From: Mastigias papua | Lineage: Eukaryota > Cnidaria > Scyphozoa > Rhizostomeae > Mastigiidae | Reading direction: 5' to 3' | NCBI GenBank assembly: GCA_964019165.1 | Contig: OZ025270.1 | Span: 15,789,159 to 15,853,158, forward strand | Length of the DNA stretch: 64,000 bases | Shown here: positions 17,913 to 30,300 of the stretch, one piece after another | How positions within the stretch are numbered: position 1 is the stretch's first letter | How the letters are laid out: each line of letters begins with the position of its first letter | Program-made: the position numbers and the translations under genes | Notes under the pieces: generated by a model | What the model was told of the DNA's origin: nothing | Databases searched by the model: none | What the model saw: the letters and a program-made list of their open reading frames with translations, nothing else

Positions 17913-19003
17913 ACGGATTTTGGTATGCGGTGTACTGTATCTAGTGCCTATATAAATTTTCTGTATACGTAAGATAACTTATCAAGTTTCTGATTTCTAT
18001 CGCTGTTTAATTGTTCAAATGATGCAATGTTGAATACTGTTACAAAAAATATTTGTTTAATTTTGCTAAATTAGTGAAAGCTTCTTTTTTTTACTTTGAA
18101 ACCACTGCCAGAAGTTCTTGGAGGAGCCACTGAATATCATGCTGTGTTTGAGAACAGTGAAATTCTGGTAAAATTTGTAAGCTAGTGATCCCCCGCTTTG
18201 CTTGAAGCAATGTTGAGATAGAGGCCCAGTTGCCTGAGTGCCATTATGAGAGCGAAGCGATATGTTACTGCGAGTAGAGCCCTTATAACTCAAAAATTTC
18301 CTTTAGTAGAGGAGTGCAGACTTTGTTGCTCACTTAATCAAAAAGTACTTAAGTATTCCAGGACTTTTGGCAGGAATTGCAGCTCTATATTGAGAATCCT
18401 ACTGGCTAAAAAATCTGCTGAAACGATCTTAGTTTTTGGTTTTGTAATTTTCAGTGTCTTCGGGGATTGTAGAGATGCTTCAGCCATATTGTTCAAATAC
18501 TTAAAAGAATAGAAAAATGGTTGATAAATTCTATTGCTCTTTTTTTCCTTTTCCAGCTTCGCTTTGCTTACTTTTTTACAACTGTTAAAATACTAAACTC
18601 TACGTGAAATTTTTTGAATTATCATTTAGACCTGCATGCTTCAATCCCTTCGTTTATCTGTGTTAAGAAATCTCTTTTCCTTGTCTCGAATGACTCTGAG
18701 TTTTAGGCTTGGTTGTGTAACTTTTTAAATCACTAAGCAATCACTACAGTAACTGATAAAATTGTAATTGTTTAGTCTAGTTTTTTGTCGCCAGCAGTTG
18801 CGAACAACGTAGTATGTCAAATTCCTTATTTAGAAGCCTGAACTTGTCTCCTTTGGTCTTTTCGCATGTTTTAGTTTCTGTTTTCTATGCAATTTTATTT
18901 TGGAGGTATATTCAACTCAGTAATAGATCAATAAAAAGTAATCTTCAGGTGTATGTATTATTACCTTCAAGAAATCATTTATTTGTTTTGCTTCATACCA
19001 TCC
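17913..19003. other. TMEM192 3' flank, probable 3' UTR and intergenic
   Basis: No coding similarity. An AATAAA at 18930-18935 is a possible distal polyadenylation signal for TMEM192, but nothing in the sequence proves its use. Confidence 0.35.
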
Positions 19004-19228
19004 TTTGATGTTGTGATCGCACTTTGATGTTGCGATTGCACATTGATTTTGCGATGGCAAAGTGTTGTTGCTATCGCAATAACCATTTTGTTGTTATGCT
19101 ATATACCACCCTTCGCTGTTACGATTGCAATTTAATGCTGTGATTGCGAATTGATTTTGCGGTTGCAAAGTTATGTTGCGATTGCATATTGGTGTTGCGA
19201 TTGAAAATTTGTTTTACTACCGCAATAG
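19004..19228. repeat. Degenerate minisatellite, about 19-bp unit
   Basis: Units of the type TTGATGTTGCGATTGCACA recur about ten times with substitutions and short gaps. Confidence 0.75.
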
Positions 19229-20796
19229 TTGACCTGCTTATTGAAAGACTCTACGCTATATTTGATGATAGACACCTTAGTCTTCAAATCGTTTTTCTTG
19301 CAATTAATAGTCCAGAAACAATTAGGTATCCATTTTCAGAAACACCTCTCTTAATTTGAGCTGTAAAATCTCAAAGCTAGTGACCTCCTATTTTGTCAAC
19401 TCCAAGATTAGATTTCTCAAGTTAGGAAAATAAATATTAGAGCATGTTATGAGTATTTACATTGATATTTTATTTGTTACTTCTTCTTCTTCTGTGATTG
19501 TTATATTGTATTTTGCTTTGATTAGCTTATATTAGCATTTGGTTTTAGTCCACTGAAATGATAAAATTAGTATTACTAGTTGCAATGGCAATAACCGTGG
19601 TGATAAATTGCTTCTAACTAGATATTTTTATAAGATATAAGCAAGTTTTTTTCGCCCAGTACGGAAAAGTTCTTACCTTTTTCATGGTTTCAGTACTGAA
19701 ACTTTCTGAAGATTTTCTTAGCAAGAATAGTAGAGTTTACGTAATACGATATTGTTGCACGGACAGACATGCAATACACAAACATTCCACTCTACTAGAA
19801 GTGTTACCACCAGAAATCTATACAAATTAAGTAAAAGCAACAATTGTCTTGCGTAAATATTGGTATTTTAAAGAAATATGGCTTATCAGGTCTCTGACAT
19901 CCGGTACTGAGCTGTCCTAACTTTTTGAGCAGTCGAGTACTAACTTTTATAAAATACTATCTTATCGGAAGATGTGTATGTACCGCATTGACGTTGTCAG
20001 ATTCCGCGCGTAGCCGGATCTTCCCACCTAGGTTCAGAAAACCCGGCCTGTTGTTCCCATATTTTCTGCTATAATCTTTTAAAGTTTATATGTTTCAGTT
20101 AACAGCTAATCATTCAGAAATCGAAAGAAAGTAGCCCCCCACGCTGTGACGTGAAAAGTGCATGGAGGACCATATCACTTAATTAAGTCAATATGAAGAC
20201 TATGTTTCATCTTATTCTCGTAAAATTTTCGATTCAGACTCGACTGCGCGTGCAAAAGTACATTGCTTACGATTCCCCTTTGGACTTCCTTTTATAAATT
20301 CTGGTTCGAAATCTGTATAGAAGCGTAGTCTTCTGTGAGAAAGAAAGAAGGTATTTGGATTGAATCAATTCCGACTTTGGCAAATTTCATGTTTTTGTTG
20401 TATACTTAGCAGATTTTGTGTGTAGTGTCATAACTTGTGTACTCAGAAGGCAACAAAATTATGACTGACTGAAGTCCGACAATTCTTTTGACTGATCAAT
20501 TAAATGATATGCTGTAGATTGTAGAAGGAAAAGACGTCAAATAACGATCTCATAATGTTTAAGTTTTTCTTTAGTCAACTGAAGAGAGTTTACAACCACA
20601 GTTTACTGTTTTGCCTGCCATTTCTGTGGGCGATAACGTAAAATTACACGCTCCAGCTACTCAACTGGAATTTCACTGCCCAGGCCTCTCATATTTACCT
20701 CACGTTAACTCATGGGTGTACGAGCGATATAGTAAAAATTGGATTCTTCAAAAATGGCGTAGAAAGCGAGAGTAGGAATGAGAGGATTCAACAACT
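19229..20796. other. Intergenic and 5' flank of the vWA gene
   Basis: AT-rich sequence without recognised genes or repeats. The promoter of the downstream gene should lie at the right end. Confidence 0.35.
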
Positions 20797-20923
20797 ATGA
20801 ACTGTCAATCTGCAGTTTTTTTGACACTCACTTTTGGTCTCATGGCCAACTGTGGTGTCATTACAAGGCGCAATGAAGAACCGGCTAAACTTACAGCGGA
20901 TCAAGAGATCAGAAATGTCACAG
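20797..20923 (+). CDS. vWA gene exon 1: signal peptide
   Basis: The ATG at 20797 opens a classic signal peptide (hydrophobic SAVFLTLTFGLMAN), followed by GVITRR and acidic sequence. Donor GTAACT, phase 1. Confidence 0.8.
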
Positions 20924-21158
20924 GTAACTTGGCCTAATTTCTTATAAACTTGCAACCAACTTGCACTGGTATTTTTCCTGCCGCTTCCTAGCTACTACTG
21001 CCTGAACAGATCTACTTAATATTTTCCTTGATTTTACATGCTTATTTAGTTGTCTCAGTTTGAGTGCTAAATACTCTGCTATGCAGTTGAGATTTTTGCA
21101 CTTTTTTAGATATTTTTATGAGGTTACAAATAGAATTACATTTTGCATGTCAATAAAA

Positions 21159-21231
<73 letters not shown>

Positions 21232-24156
21232 CACGTAACACAAAAATCTATAATAACTAATAATGCCACCATTTATCAGTGCTTTCTTATGAACTTTTCA
21301 AGTTTCAGATCATATTAGCTGTGAGCACGATGTGCTTATATCATTTGCAAGTGTTCTTAAGTCTTGAAATTGATTCGGTTTTGGCTCCTATCGACTTTAT
21401 ATCATATTATGCCACTTAAGCGTCTACTCAACATCCATACCGGACTCTATCGTCTCTTTTGAAGTCATTTATACTTGTGTAGCAAAGACACTGATTAACG
21501 CCTTTGTTCTTTTCAGTTTTGAATTCATTCCGTACGTTAAGCTCTAGGCGGTTTTAAAACTGTCGACCGCTCTTTTTCAGACTTTTCTCATATAGTAAAA
21601 AGCTACACGACAACTGACGATGAAGAACTGCAGGAATCTGGCGATAAAAGGCTCAGAGTGCCAGAAGGTATATAACATACTTAACATTGCAGGACTTAAC
21701 TAAGCGCTTGCGTTTCAGCAGTGTTCAGTCGTTATTCATAAGATGAAAAGTATTTAGACTCCTAGAGCATACACATCTTTTAGATTTAATCTTTGGTCGT
21801 TTATGTGAACAATAACAACAGATCTGTGAACATGCTTTCTTTGTTATGAGACTCGTGAAATCCTACCTCTACTTAAATGATTATTTTTCTCCTCAGGTCC
21901 TTAAAAACAAGTTTGGCCTTTTTTCGCAATCTATGGTTAGGGCGGTAATATTTGTTAGAGCAGAGAAATAGAGAGATCATTTTATATATGAAGCAGTTGG
22001 GGGTTAAGTCACTCGTTCATGCAATATCATTTGTCGTGTTGGCAGTTAGGTAGAATAGTGTAGTATTGCTAACATTACCCCCGTAATCGGTTACTATTAG
22101 CTGCAGCATTATGCAATCTATCATTCGGCTATAGTTCTCCAGTGGAAAACACAAATCAAGCATACTCTTTGTTCGTTGTATCCTACAATATTTGTTGTAT
22201 CCTCGAATTTGTGACGCGTTTATGTAAATCGATTGTATAACTATCAAAATGAAATTTCAAATTTCATATTAATAAAGCGTTTGATAATTTGACGAATTTT
22301 TCTTGTTTTACTAGTTAATTCAGTCGCAACGGAGTTTCCCTTTTCTAATGACAAGTTAATGATGGGTTTCAGCGACCTCTATCTAGCTACCTTTGCCTAC
22401 ATTTGTACCACCTTGCAGAAGGGAAATCACTTCTTTCTTCCTTTCATGTCTGTTCTAGCATCTTCGGAAAAGGCTACGATTAAACAAGAAATGAAAGGCA
22501 TTGCAAAAAGCAACCAGACAGAAAATAACAATGTAAAGAATGCAGCGGTAGCCGTGCAACCGCAGGACCCTTCCGTAGCACCGCTTGACGTCGTTGATGA
22601 AGATATAACAAAAGCTTCGCAAGAAGTAGCAGAAATCAGTCGGTTGATCGGTAAACCTCTAACTGATTCACATGCACTTGCGATGCTGAAAGGCATATTG
22701 TTGGAGAAGATTCATGCAAAGCTAGAAGATACAAAAGACATCTCGGCTTCAAGCAAAAGCACGGAAGAAGGCGTTAATAAATTTGTCGCTGCTCTCGCAG
22801 CCTCCAAAAAGAAGAACGACGAGCAGGCCAGTACGTACCTTCTCCTATCCTAAAGTCGATATTTTTTCGATGACCTATAAAAATGACTTTGGAATAAACC
22901 AATCAATTTATTTTTTAATTTTTGACTGACAAATTAACTACTTAACCTAATTCAAGCCTGCAGTTAACCAAAAATGTGAAGAGCCTACTTGCAACTTTTT
23001 TTATCTTCCTCTGATGTTCTATCAAGGTATTGCATCCATATCAAAGAATAACTCCTACTTTTCGGGCGCTCCTTTTTTGTAATGGCCACGGGGTAGAAAA
23101 TTATCAACTTACTCCCCATGGTATCGTTTTTGTATTGTAGTTGTCAATGATTATGAGTATATATAAAAACAAAAAGCTTCAAAGCAAGCAAGCCAATGTA
23201 AGATCAACTAAGTTTGATTATGCTCGAGACAGACCTGTGTAGGAAGCGGGGTGCTGAGAGGACTGCAGTCTCCCCTCTCCCCCCCCCCCAGCTCGACAGA
23301 AAGTCCATTCCTTTCGGGCAATTTCTTTAGAAAAACTGCAGTTCTTAATGGAGAAAAAGCTTCGGTTTAATACAGTTAGAGAACAGTCGATGTTGGAAAC
23401 CGTTGCCAATGCTATTCGCTCTCTTGCTCATTCGAGCAGATAGTTTTCAGTCACCCCCCCCCCCACTCCAAATTTAAAGTCTGCTAAATCAGCAAAACTT
23501 TCCTCAATTGTTTAAGACTGATATTAGCAAAGACCTCTCGTAACAGAGTATTCCTCATAAGCATCAATTCATCAATTTATTCACGTGTCATTCTATTTTA
23601 TGCATTAACTGTAGAAGACAAGGATGAATCGCAAACTGATAACCATCAAAAATCGGATACTCATAAGCAACCCGAAGCCAAAGGTATTTGAATACTAATG
23701 ATTCTCTTCATTGTTACTTTCTCCACATCTGTTCGGATTTCTAGTTTTCTGTCATCTTGAGAAACATTAGCGTTATTGATTACACGAAGATCAAAACATT
23801 AAAAGAAACTTATTATTATATTATTATAGGTCAAATAAATAAGGACCTTTTCAAGTTCATGAATTTTTGTCACTGCAAATAATTGAGAGTTAGGCAGCAT
23901 GTGTCGTCCATTGCAGTCAATTCGCATGGATTTCATGTAGTTCATATGGCAACTGTCTTGAGCAACAGTTCTTGGCAACATTGAAGGGATCAATTTTTCC
24001 TTGGTCTGTACTACAGTAATAGTCCGTGTATAAATGGTGCTTAAGGCAAATTTAAGCCTCTACGGGTCTTAAAATATGTTCTTATATTTTCATGCGAATT
24101 TCATCTGAATATACTATATATAACATAAACATCATATATATAATATATATATATAT

Positions 24157-24198
<42 letters not shown>

Positions 24199-24224
24199 TA
24201 TATAAATATATAAATATATATATA

Positions 24225-24303
<79 letters not shown>

Positions 24304-27300
24304 TTATGCTTGAAAGAGCGTAAGTTATGTTAAGTTACTGACTTTTGAATAGCTAATGATGTTAATCTAGCAGTTTCTACCAATACACATTTACAGCAAT
24401 CCCACAGGCTCTTGTGTGCATGAGGCTTGAAATGAAACCTTTAGCCTGGCAGGCTCTTAGAACCCTGGTCTCTAAATGTGTATTTGAAATTAAAGAACTA
24501 TTTGGGAATTTAAGCATTGCAATTTGGTCAAAAGTAATCCAAATATTAGACAGTACTTTAAAAACTAGACCTTGAGCTGCGTTCTTTGTAAAAACAGAGG
24601 TTTTTGTGCCGAAATTATGGTATATCTGCTAGCGAGTATCAAATGTTGGACATTTGATTGTAGAAGAATGGTTTAGACTTATAATGATACTGTTTGTCAG
24701 GTGCCATTGTAGAAGTAAGTTTAATTACTCGTTAGGTAATCAAAAAGTCAGGTCCTTCGCATAAGTCAGGCTTGGGGGCATCACACCTCTGGAAAAGCAC
24801 TTTCTTGCAGAGCACACCTTATATTATATCGGCAAGTACCCCAAAGTCTACGTCGTACATGCTTATTAGGTAACGATAAAAGGAGCAAAAAATCTCTAAA
24901 GAGAATACTGCAGTAACTTAATAGTTAAATATCTCTAAAGTAGAATAGATGTATATTTCTGAACTAAGAATTCGTTTCTATGACTTTTCTCGGGTATCTA
25001 ATAATCCTAATTGGATACAGGCTTTGGCATACCGTTTGAATACGCCAATTTCAGACGTAATTTTTTTTAATTTCGAAAAAATGATTAGTAATCAGTCTTC
25101 TGTAATCTTAGTTTTCGGCGGACTTTTATCTTCTAAATTTACATGCAGAAATTCTGCATTTGAGTGAAATTTGTTTTAGCGTGGATTTATGGATGCTGTT
25201 CGCTACATATGACCAATGCATTGCCCCTTTAAGCAGAAGCCTCTTTTTAAGCACAGCCTCCTTTGCAACAATATCACAGCGTATCAAGATTGGCCAACAC
25301 ATGTAGAGAAATTTAGATTCAAAATGAGCTTCAGTCATTTTTAGGGTGATGCTAGACTAACCTTATTGTTATACTTTGCATCCTGTTGCTTCTTTGCATC
25401 ATCTTACCAACAAGTTGTCTTGTTTGATTTTCAAATAGATATGCTGATCTGTTGAAATTTGTGATTTTGTTTGCTGGTATTTGAGTGTATGAAGGAATAT
25501 TTAAGTTTTGATATCGTTTGTGATGAATGATCATGTGTTATGTTTGTACTTGAGTTAGAATGATGATGCTTATTGAAGACATAATGGTTTCGATTTACAT
25601 TTGTTAAAGTCGACAAAAAACTATATCAAAATATAGAATGTATGAGTCATGATTGGAAAACAAACAGTATTTTGAGTTGCAAGACCATCAGAGCTTCCAA
25701 AATTGTTATCTCTAGTTTTTCAGGATATTAAGTGTACAAAGTGTACTATGAATTCTTATGACTAATTTTGCTAATTTCTAACCATTTAGCTAATTATTTT
25801 ATTGCCAAGAATCTCCATTTAGATGCATAGGTTCCGTAGGTGTTGAGTATTCAGTTTCTCAAGGGGGGGGGGTACCCTAAACAGGATAATTTCTTGATAG
25901 ATAGTGTGCAAAATAATTGACTCTCTTCGTCACGAGAGACTCATAATGTGTTGTTGTTGTTGCGTTTGCTTTATTCGGCATCTGCGCTATAGAGTATAGA
26001 AATCCTACAGTGGATCGAAGATGAATGTAGAAAAGAGTGTTTTGCAAATAGGACATTAGTTAATGAATAATGCTACATCAGGGGTCGGTCAAACTAGTTT
26101 ATATATTGGGGACTGATAACTTCTTTTAGTGAAGTGGGAGGACCCAGCGTGGTTGGATCTAACGCAGTTTTTCGTTGCCCTCTAGGATGGCTAAAAAGAT
26201 ATTTCCGCGACTAAAATTTTTGTCATATTATAAGCTAAGCTGCAGTAGTAGATCAACTTCTAGCGAGGTAAAAATCCAAGTTGTAGCTACGCAATCTCTG
26301 TACGCAAGGAAATTTCCCAGATGAGGAAAGATTATCCTGGGGGGGACTGAGCCCCGTTTAAAGCTTCAGATGAAACCTTGGCCCCATGAGCCCCCCAACT
26401 ATACACCTTTCATAGGCTCCAGGTGTATATCACCAGCACTGCTGGGGCGGGGGGTTGATTGTTGGTAAATATCTAATTGAATGTATCGTTGACCGCGTAC
26501 TAACTTACTAACATACTAATCTTAACAGTAGGCTTTCTAACTTCAGAAAAACCCAGTTGTAACGACAAGGAGCCAACCGCGAGGTGCGAATATCTGAAGA
26601 GCATGGGACTTTGCAATGATAAAGGGCATGGTGAAGTGAAAGTCCGGTGCCAACTCACGTGTGGTGCATGTCCGGATTGTTCAGGCTGTACCACTATTGA
26701 TTGTGGTACAATTTGTATTGGATATGGTAGGTGTCATACGAACAGAAGAACTTTGTTTGCCTTCACCTCGCTACCTCTTTTTATGGAGCCTATGCGTCTA
26801 AATTTGTAGATGATGTGGTATTTACTGAGTACTGTTTTTCATCATCTGTATAATGTCATACTGAAAGTCCAGTTTATCGATTCTTTGTATCGATTAATTG
26901 TAGGGCTGAATATAGCGACACCTGTTGCATGCTTGTATTGCCAATTGGTGAAATATGAAGTATAACTCAAATCCTATGTTTTACGCAGGTTGCTTTCTCA
27001 AAAGACTTCTGCTACCCTTACAAAAGCACGTCTTATTTCTCTTACCCTAATAAAGGTCTCTTTTTCTACCCTTGTAAGGAAGTGCCCTCACTTGGGGATT
27101 TTCCTTCTAAAGAAATACCTTATTCATGTTTCTGTTGCTCTCATAAAGTGCCTCACCGTTTGCCTTACTTGGCAATACCGTACATCGGTTGTCCTTGTGA
27201 AGAAGTGCAAAACTTAGGTTGTCCTCGTGAGGAGTACTTTTCCTTTGTTTCTGTTTTTCTCATGAAACACCTTATTACACGAAATTATACCGCGTACTTA

Positions 27301-30300
27301 TTTAAGACGGCGAAATTTCAGCCGCACATTAATTAGGCCGCAATGTACTTAAGTTGTGAAAAATGTGTGTTAATTAAGACGCATCTAAGGGAAAGATACT
27401 TGATAAACAAGAAAGGATAAATTCATTTTTGCAATGACAACATTCTCTTACTATGAAGAATTAGATGTATGGGTCAAGTAAAGAATACTCACGAGCACGA
27501 GCGTTTTCGGTGGCTTGGATGATACCAGCCAGATTATCTTTTTGCCATCTCCTGTATCAAAGAAACTAAAAATTTTTGTCAGTGCCTCAAAATTATAGAA
27601 GTATAAAACATAGTACCGTCGTTTAACATTATTCCCATGCTGTTCATGTTTTCCTTGTATGCGTGTTAATTAAGCTTCATTATTGTAGGACGCGTTAGAA
27701 ATTAAACCGCATTTAATTAAGACTATTTCTTTGTTGTTCGGCTTAATTAAGTACGCTGTTTAATTTCGTGTACTAAGGTATGATTTGCTTTTGCCCTTGC
27801 AAGGAAGTACTCGGCTCGCCTTATCCAGACCAACCCATTATTCGATTTCTTTTTAAGAAAATATCTCATTTATTTATCAATATTCTAAATAATATTATTC
27901 TTGCTCGCTTTTGGCCATTATACACAGAATGCAGTTTTGGATGCTGTAAAATAGAAAGCATATGCAAAAGGCCCTTTGGCCACTATACCCAAAAGGCTGT
28001 TTTGGCCACTATACGCAGAAAGCTGTTTTGGCCACTATACGCAAAAAGCTGTTTTTTGGCCACTATACGCAAAAAGCTGTTTTGGCCACTATGCCTGGTA
28101 AAATTATGTTTTGTGTGCATTATACGAGATGATAACTTTCAGAAAGAAAATTATATTCACTGTTTCATGGCACTCTATTTAAGGATAGTCCATCTAATTA
28201 GACGTACAGGTTCATTGCAACTGTTCCTCAATAACTACTGTTGACGAATGAGAGTCAACGCTTTTAAAAGGACTGATTCCGTTCTTCTGCATAGACCATT
28301 AGTCTATCAACTGAGGTGCCTGTCTTGTAATACTAGTGACCATGAACCATGAGTAGAGTGCATTTAAATAATAGCGAACTTTCTCCATATTAAGCCAGTT
28401 TACGTTGCCTACTTACAGCACAAGTATTCTACGAATTCCTCAGATACTTATTATGTATATCATCATCATATTCCAAGTATATTTAATTGCAGTTAAATGT
28501 TGTTTTAATATGATGTCATCTCTAACTTTACTCTGATCAATTTCTCTTAGATGTTCAAGCAGCTCCGCCAGCCCCAGCACCTGTCCCAGTGCCAGCGCCA
28601 GCCCCAGCACCTGTACCAGTTCCAGCGCCAGTTCCAGTACCAGTCCCAGCACCGGCACCCGTACCTGTACCTGCACCAGCCCCTCCACCTGCTCCAGTCC
28701 CTCCGCCACATCCAATTATAACTGTAGTCCCTCCACCTGCTGCAGTGCTTCCAGTTACTACCCCACATCCACATGCAGAGTTGGCTCATGTACCAGCACT
28801 TCACGAGCATGACGCTGCAGGACATGCTGTTGTCACAACAAATGCACCACTTGCTCATGTTCACCCGACTGTTGCAGTGGCATTGCCAACCACTGTCCAC
28901 CATTTGGTGTAAGTATTATATCCAGAAATCTACCTATCTGCGCATTCTCATTTGGTCCGTGTTTCTTAGTAATCATGGATAGGAGGCTGACAACAAAGTC
29001 CCCTCTTTCAGTAGCCTAAATACGATCCAAGTAGCATATCCTAGATATTATTGAAATTTACTGGACATAGCCATCTGAAAGGCATCTCTGTAGTACTAAC
29101 AGGACTGATCAACAAAATTTAAAAGATATCTACGAAATCTCTTTTCAAGGGGGTAAAGATTAATCTATCTTTAAGTGAGTAATTTGTATTCCTGTTATGA
29201 CATACAACCTTGAAAGCAATTTTTTCGTAATTATAGAGAGCCAGTCACTGCAACACCAGTAGTACCACCTCCTCCGTGCAAACCGATTGTACCAACTGTA
29301 CCACATACCGTCCCACCTCCAGTTGATGCTCCACCTGCAGTTGTTGCTTCACCTCCCTGCAAACCTGTCGCACCAACTTGTCCTCCTTGCAAACCGGAAT
29401 CTCCGACTTGCCAGCCATGTGAGCCGATAGTTCCAGTTTGCCCACCTCCTAAACCGAAGCCAGTAGCAGTTGTACATGCCCCATCGAAGGCTCCACCATG
29501 TGTTCCAGTGGAGCCTGCACATCCAGTTGCTGTTCACCCAACTGCCCAAGCCGCAGAGACATGGCATCACCACCTTCATCATCACCATGCCCACGCCGTT
29601 GGCACAGCAACGGTAGAACCTATTGTAAAGACCACACCTGTTCCACATATTGTTGCTAACCCTACCACACCAGTGGTTCATATAGATGTGAATGCTGCTT
29701 TCCCAGTTGAAGCAAAGCCAGCTGTGGCTCCAGTTGTAGTGAATCCAGCTCATAAGCCGGCACCGACAGTGGCTCCAGCACCGGTTGAAGTTGCTGCTCC
29801 AGCTCCGGTTGCAGTTGCTGCACCAGCCCCGGTTACAGTTGTTGCTCCAACCTCGGTTGCAGTTGCTGGCCCAGCCCCTGTTGCAGTTGCTGCTCCAGCC
29901 GCAGGTACATGCTGTAATGAAGGTATTCGCATTTGCTGAAGCATTCGACAGTCAAACCAAATGGGTATCGATAGATAGCAAATAGATCCGCTGCCTAATA
30001 GCATCAGATGAACGGGGGGGGGGCTCAATTTGCATATCCATAAAAGGGGGTTCAACTTGCATCTCTAAAATATTAGCAGGGAGCTCAACTTGCATATCTA
30101 TTATATTAAATGGGAGGCTCAACGTGTATGTCCATTGTATACTTGTTGTCTGTATATCGTCATTCATATCTGAATAGTCTATCAGTAGTACAGAACTTCA
30201 CTACAGCACAGAAAGCTGCATCATTTTTTACACATGCTGAAAGCTTTTTTCCGTCCGACACTCATACATATCCTGTCTCCCCTCTGAGTACATCCAATAA

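Noticed and set aside
27909..28093. Regular repeats that could suggest a CRISPR array
   Set aside because: Units are directly adjoining without unique spacers, in an animal intron.
27780..28244. A 154-codon open frame with FWPLYAKSC-like repeats
   Set aside because: It spans the end of the inverted-repeat element and the 28-bp minisatellite; repeated peptides are the repeat unit, with no splice context.
28440..28903. Long minus-strand frames across the Pro-rich exon
   Set aside because: Antisense shadows of low-complexity coding sequence; the plus frame has splice sites and phase.
29349..30055. Minus-strand frames rich in Ala/Thr/Gly or Trp/Arg
   Set aside because: Antisense shadows of exon 7 of the vWA gene.
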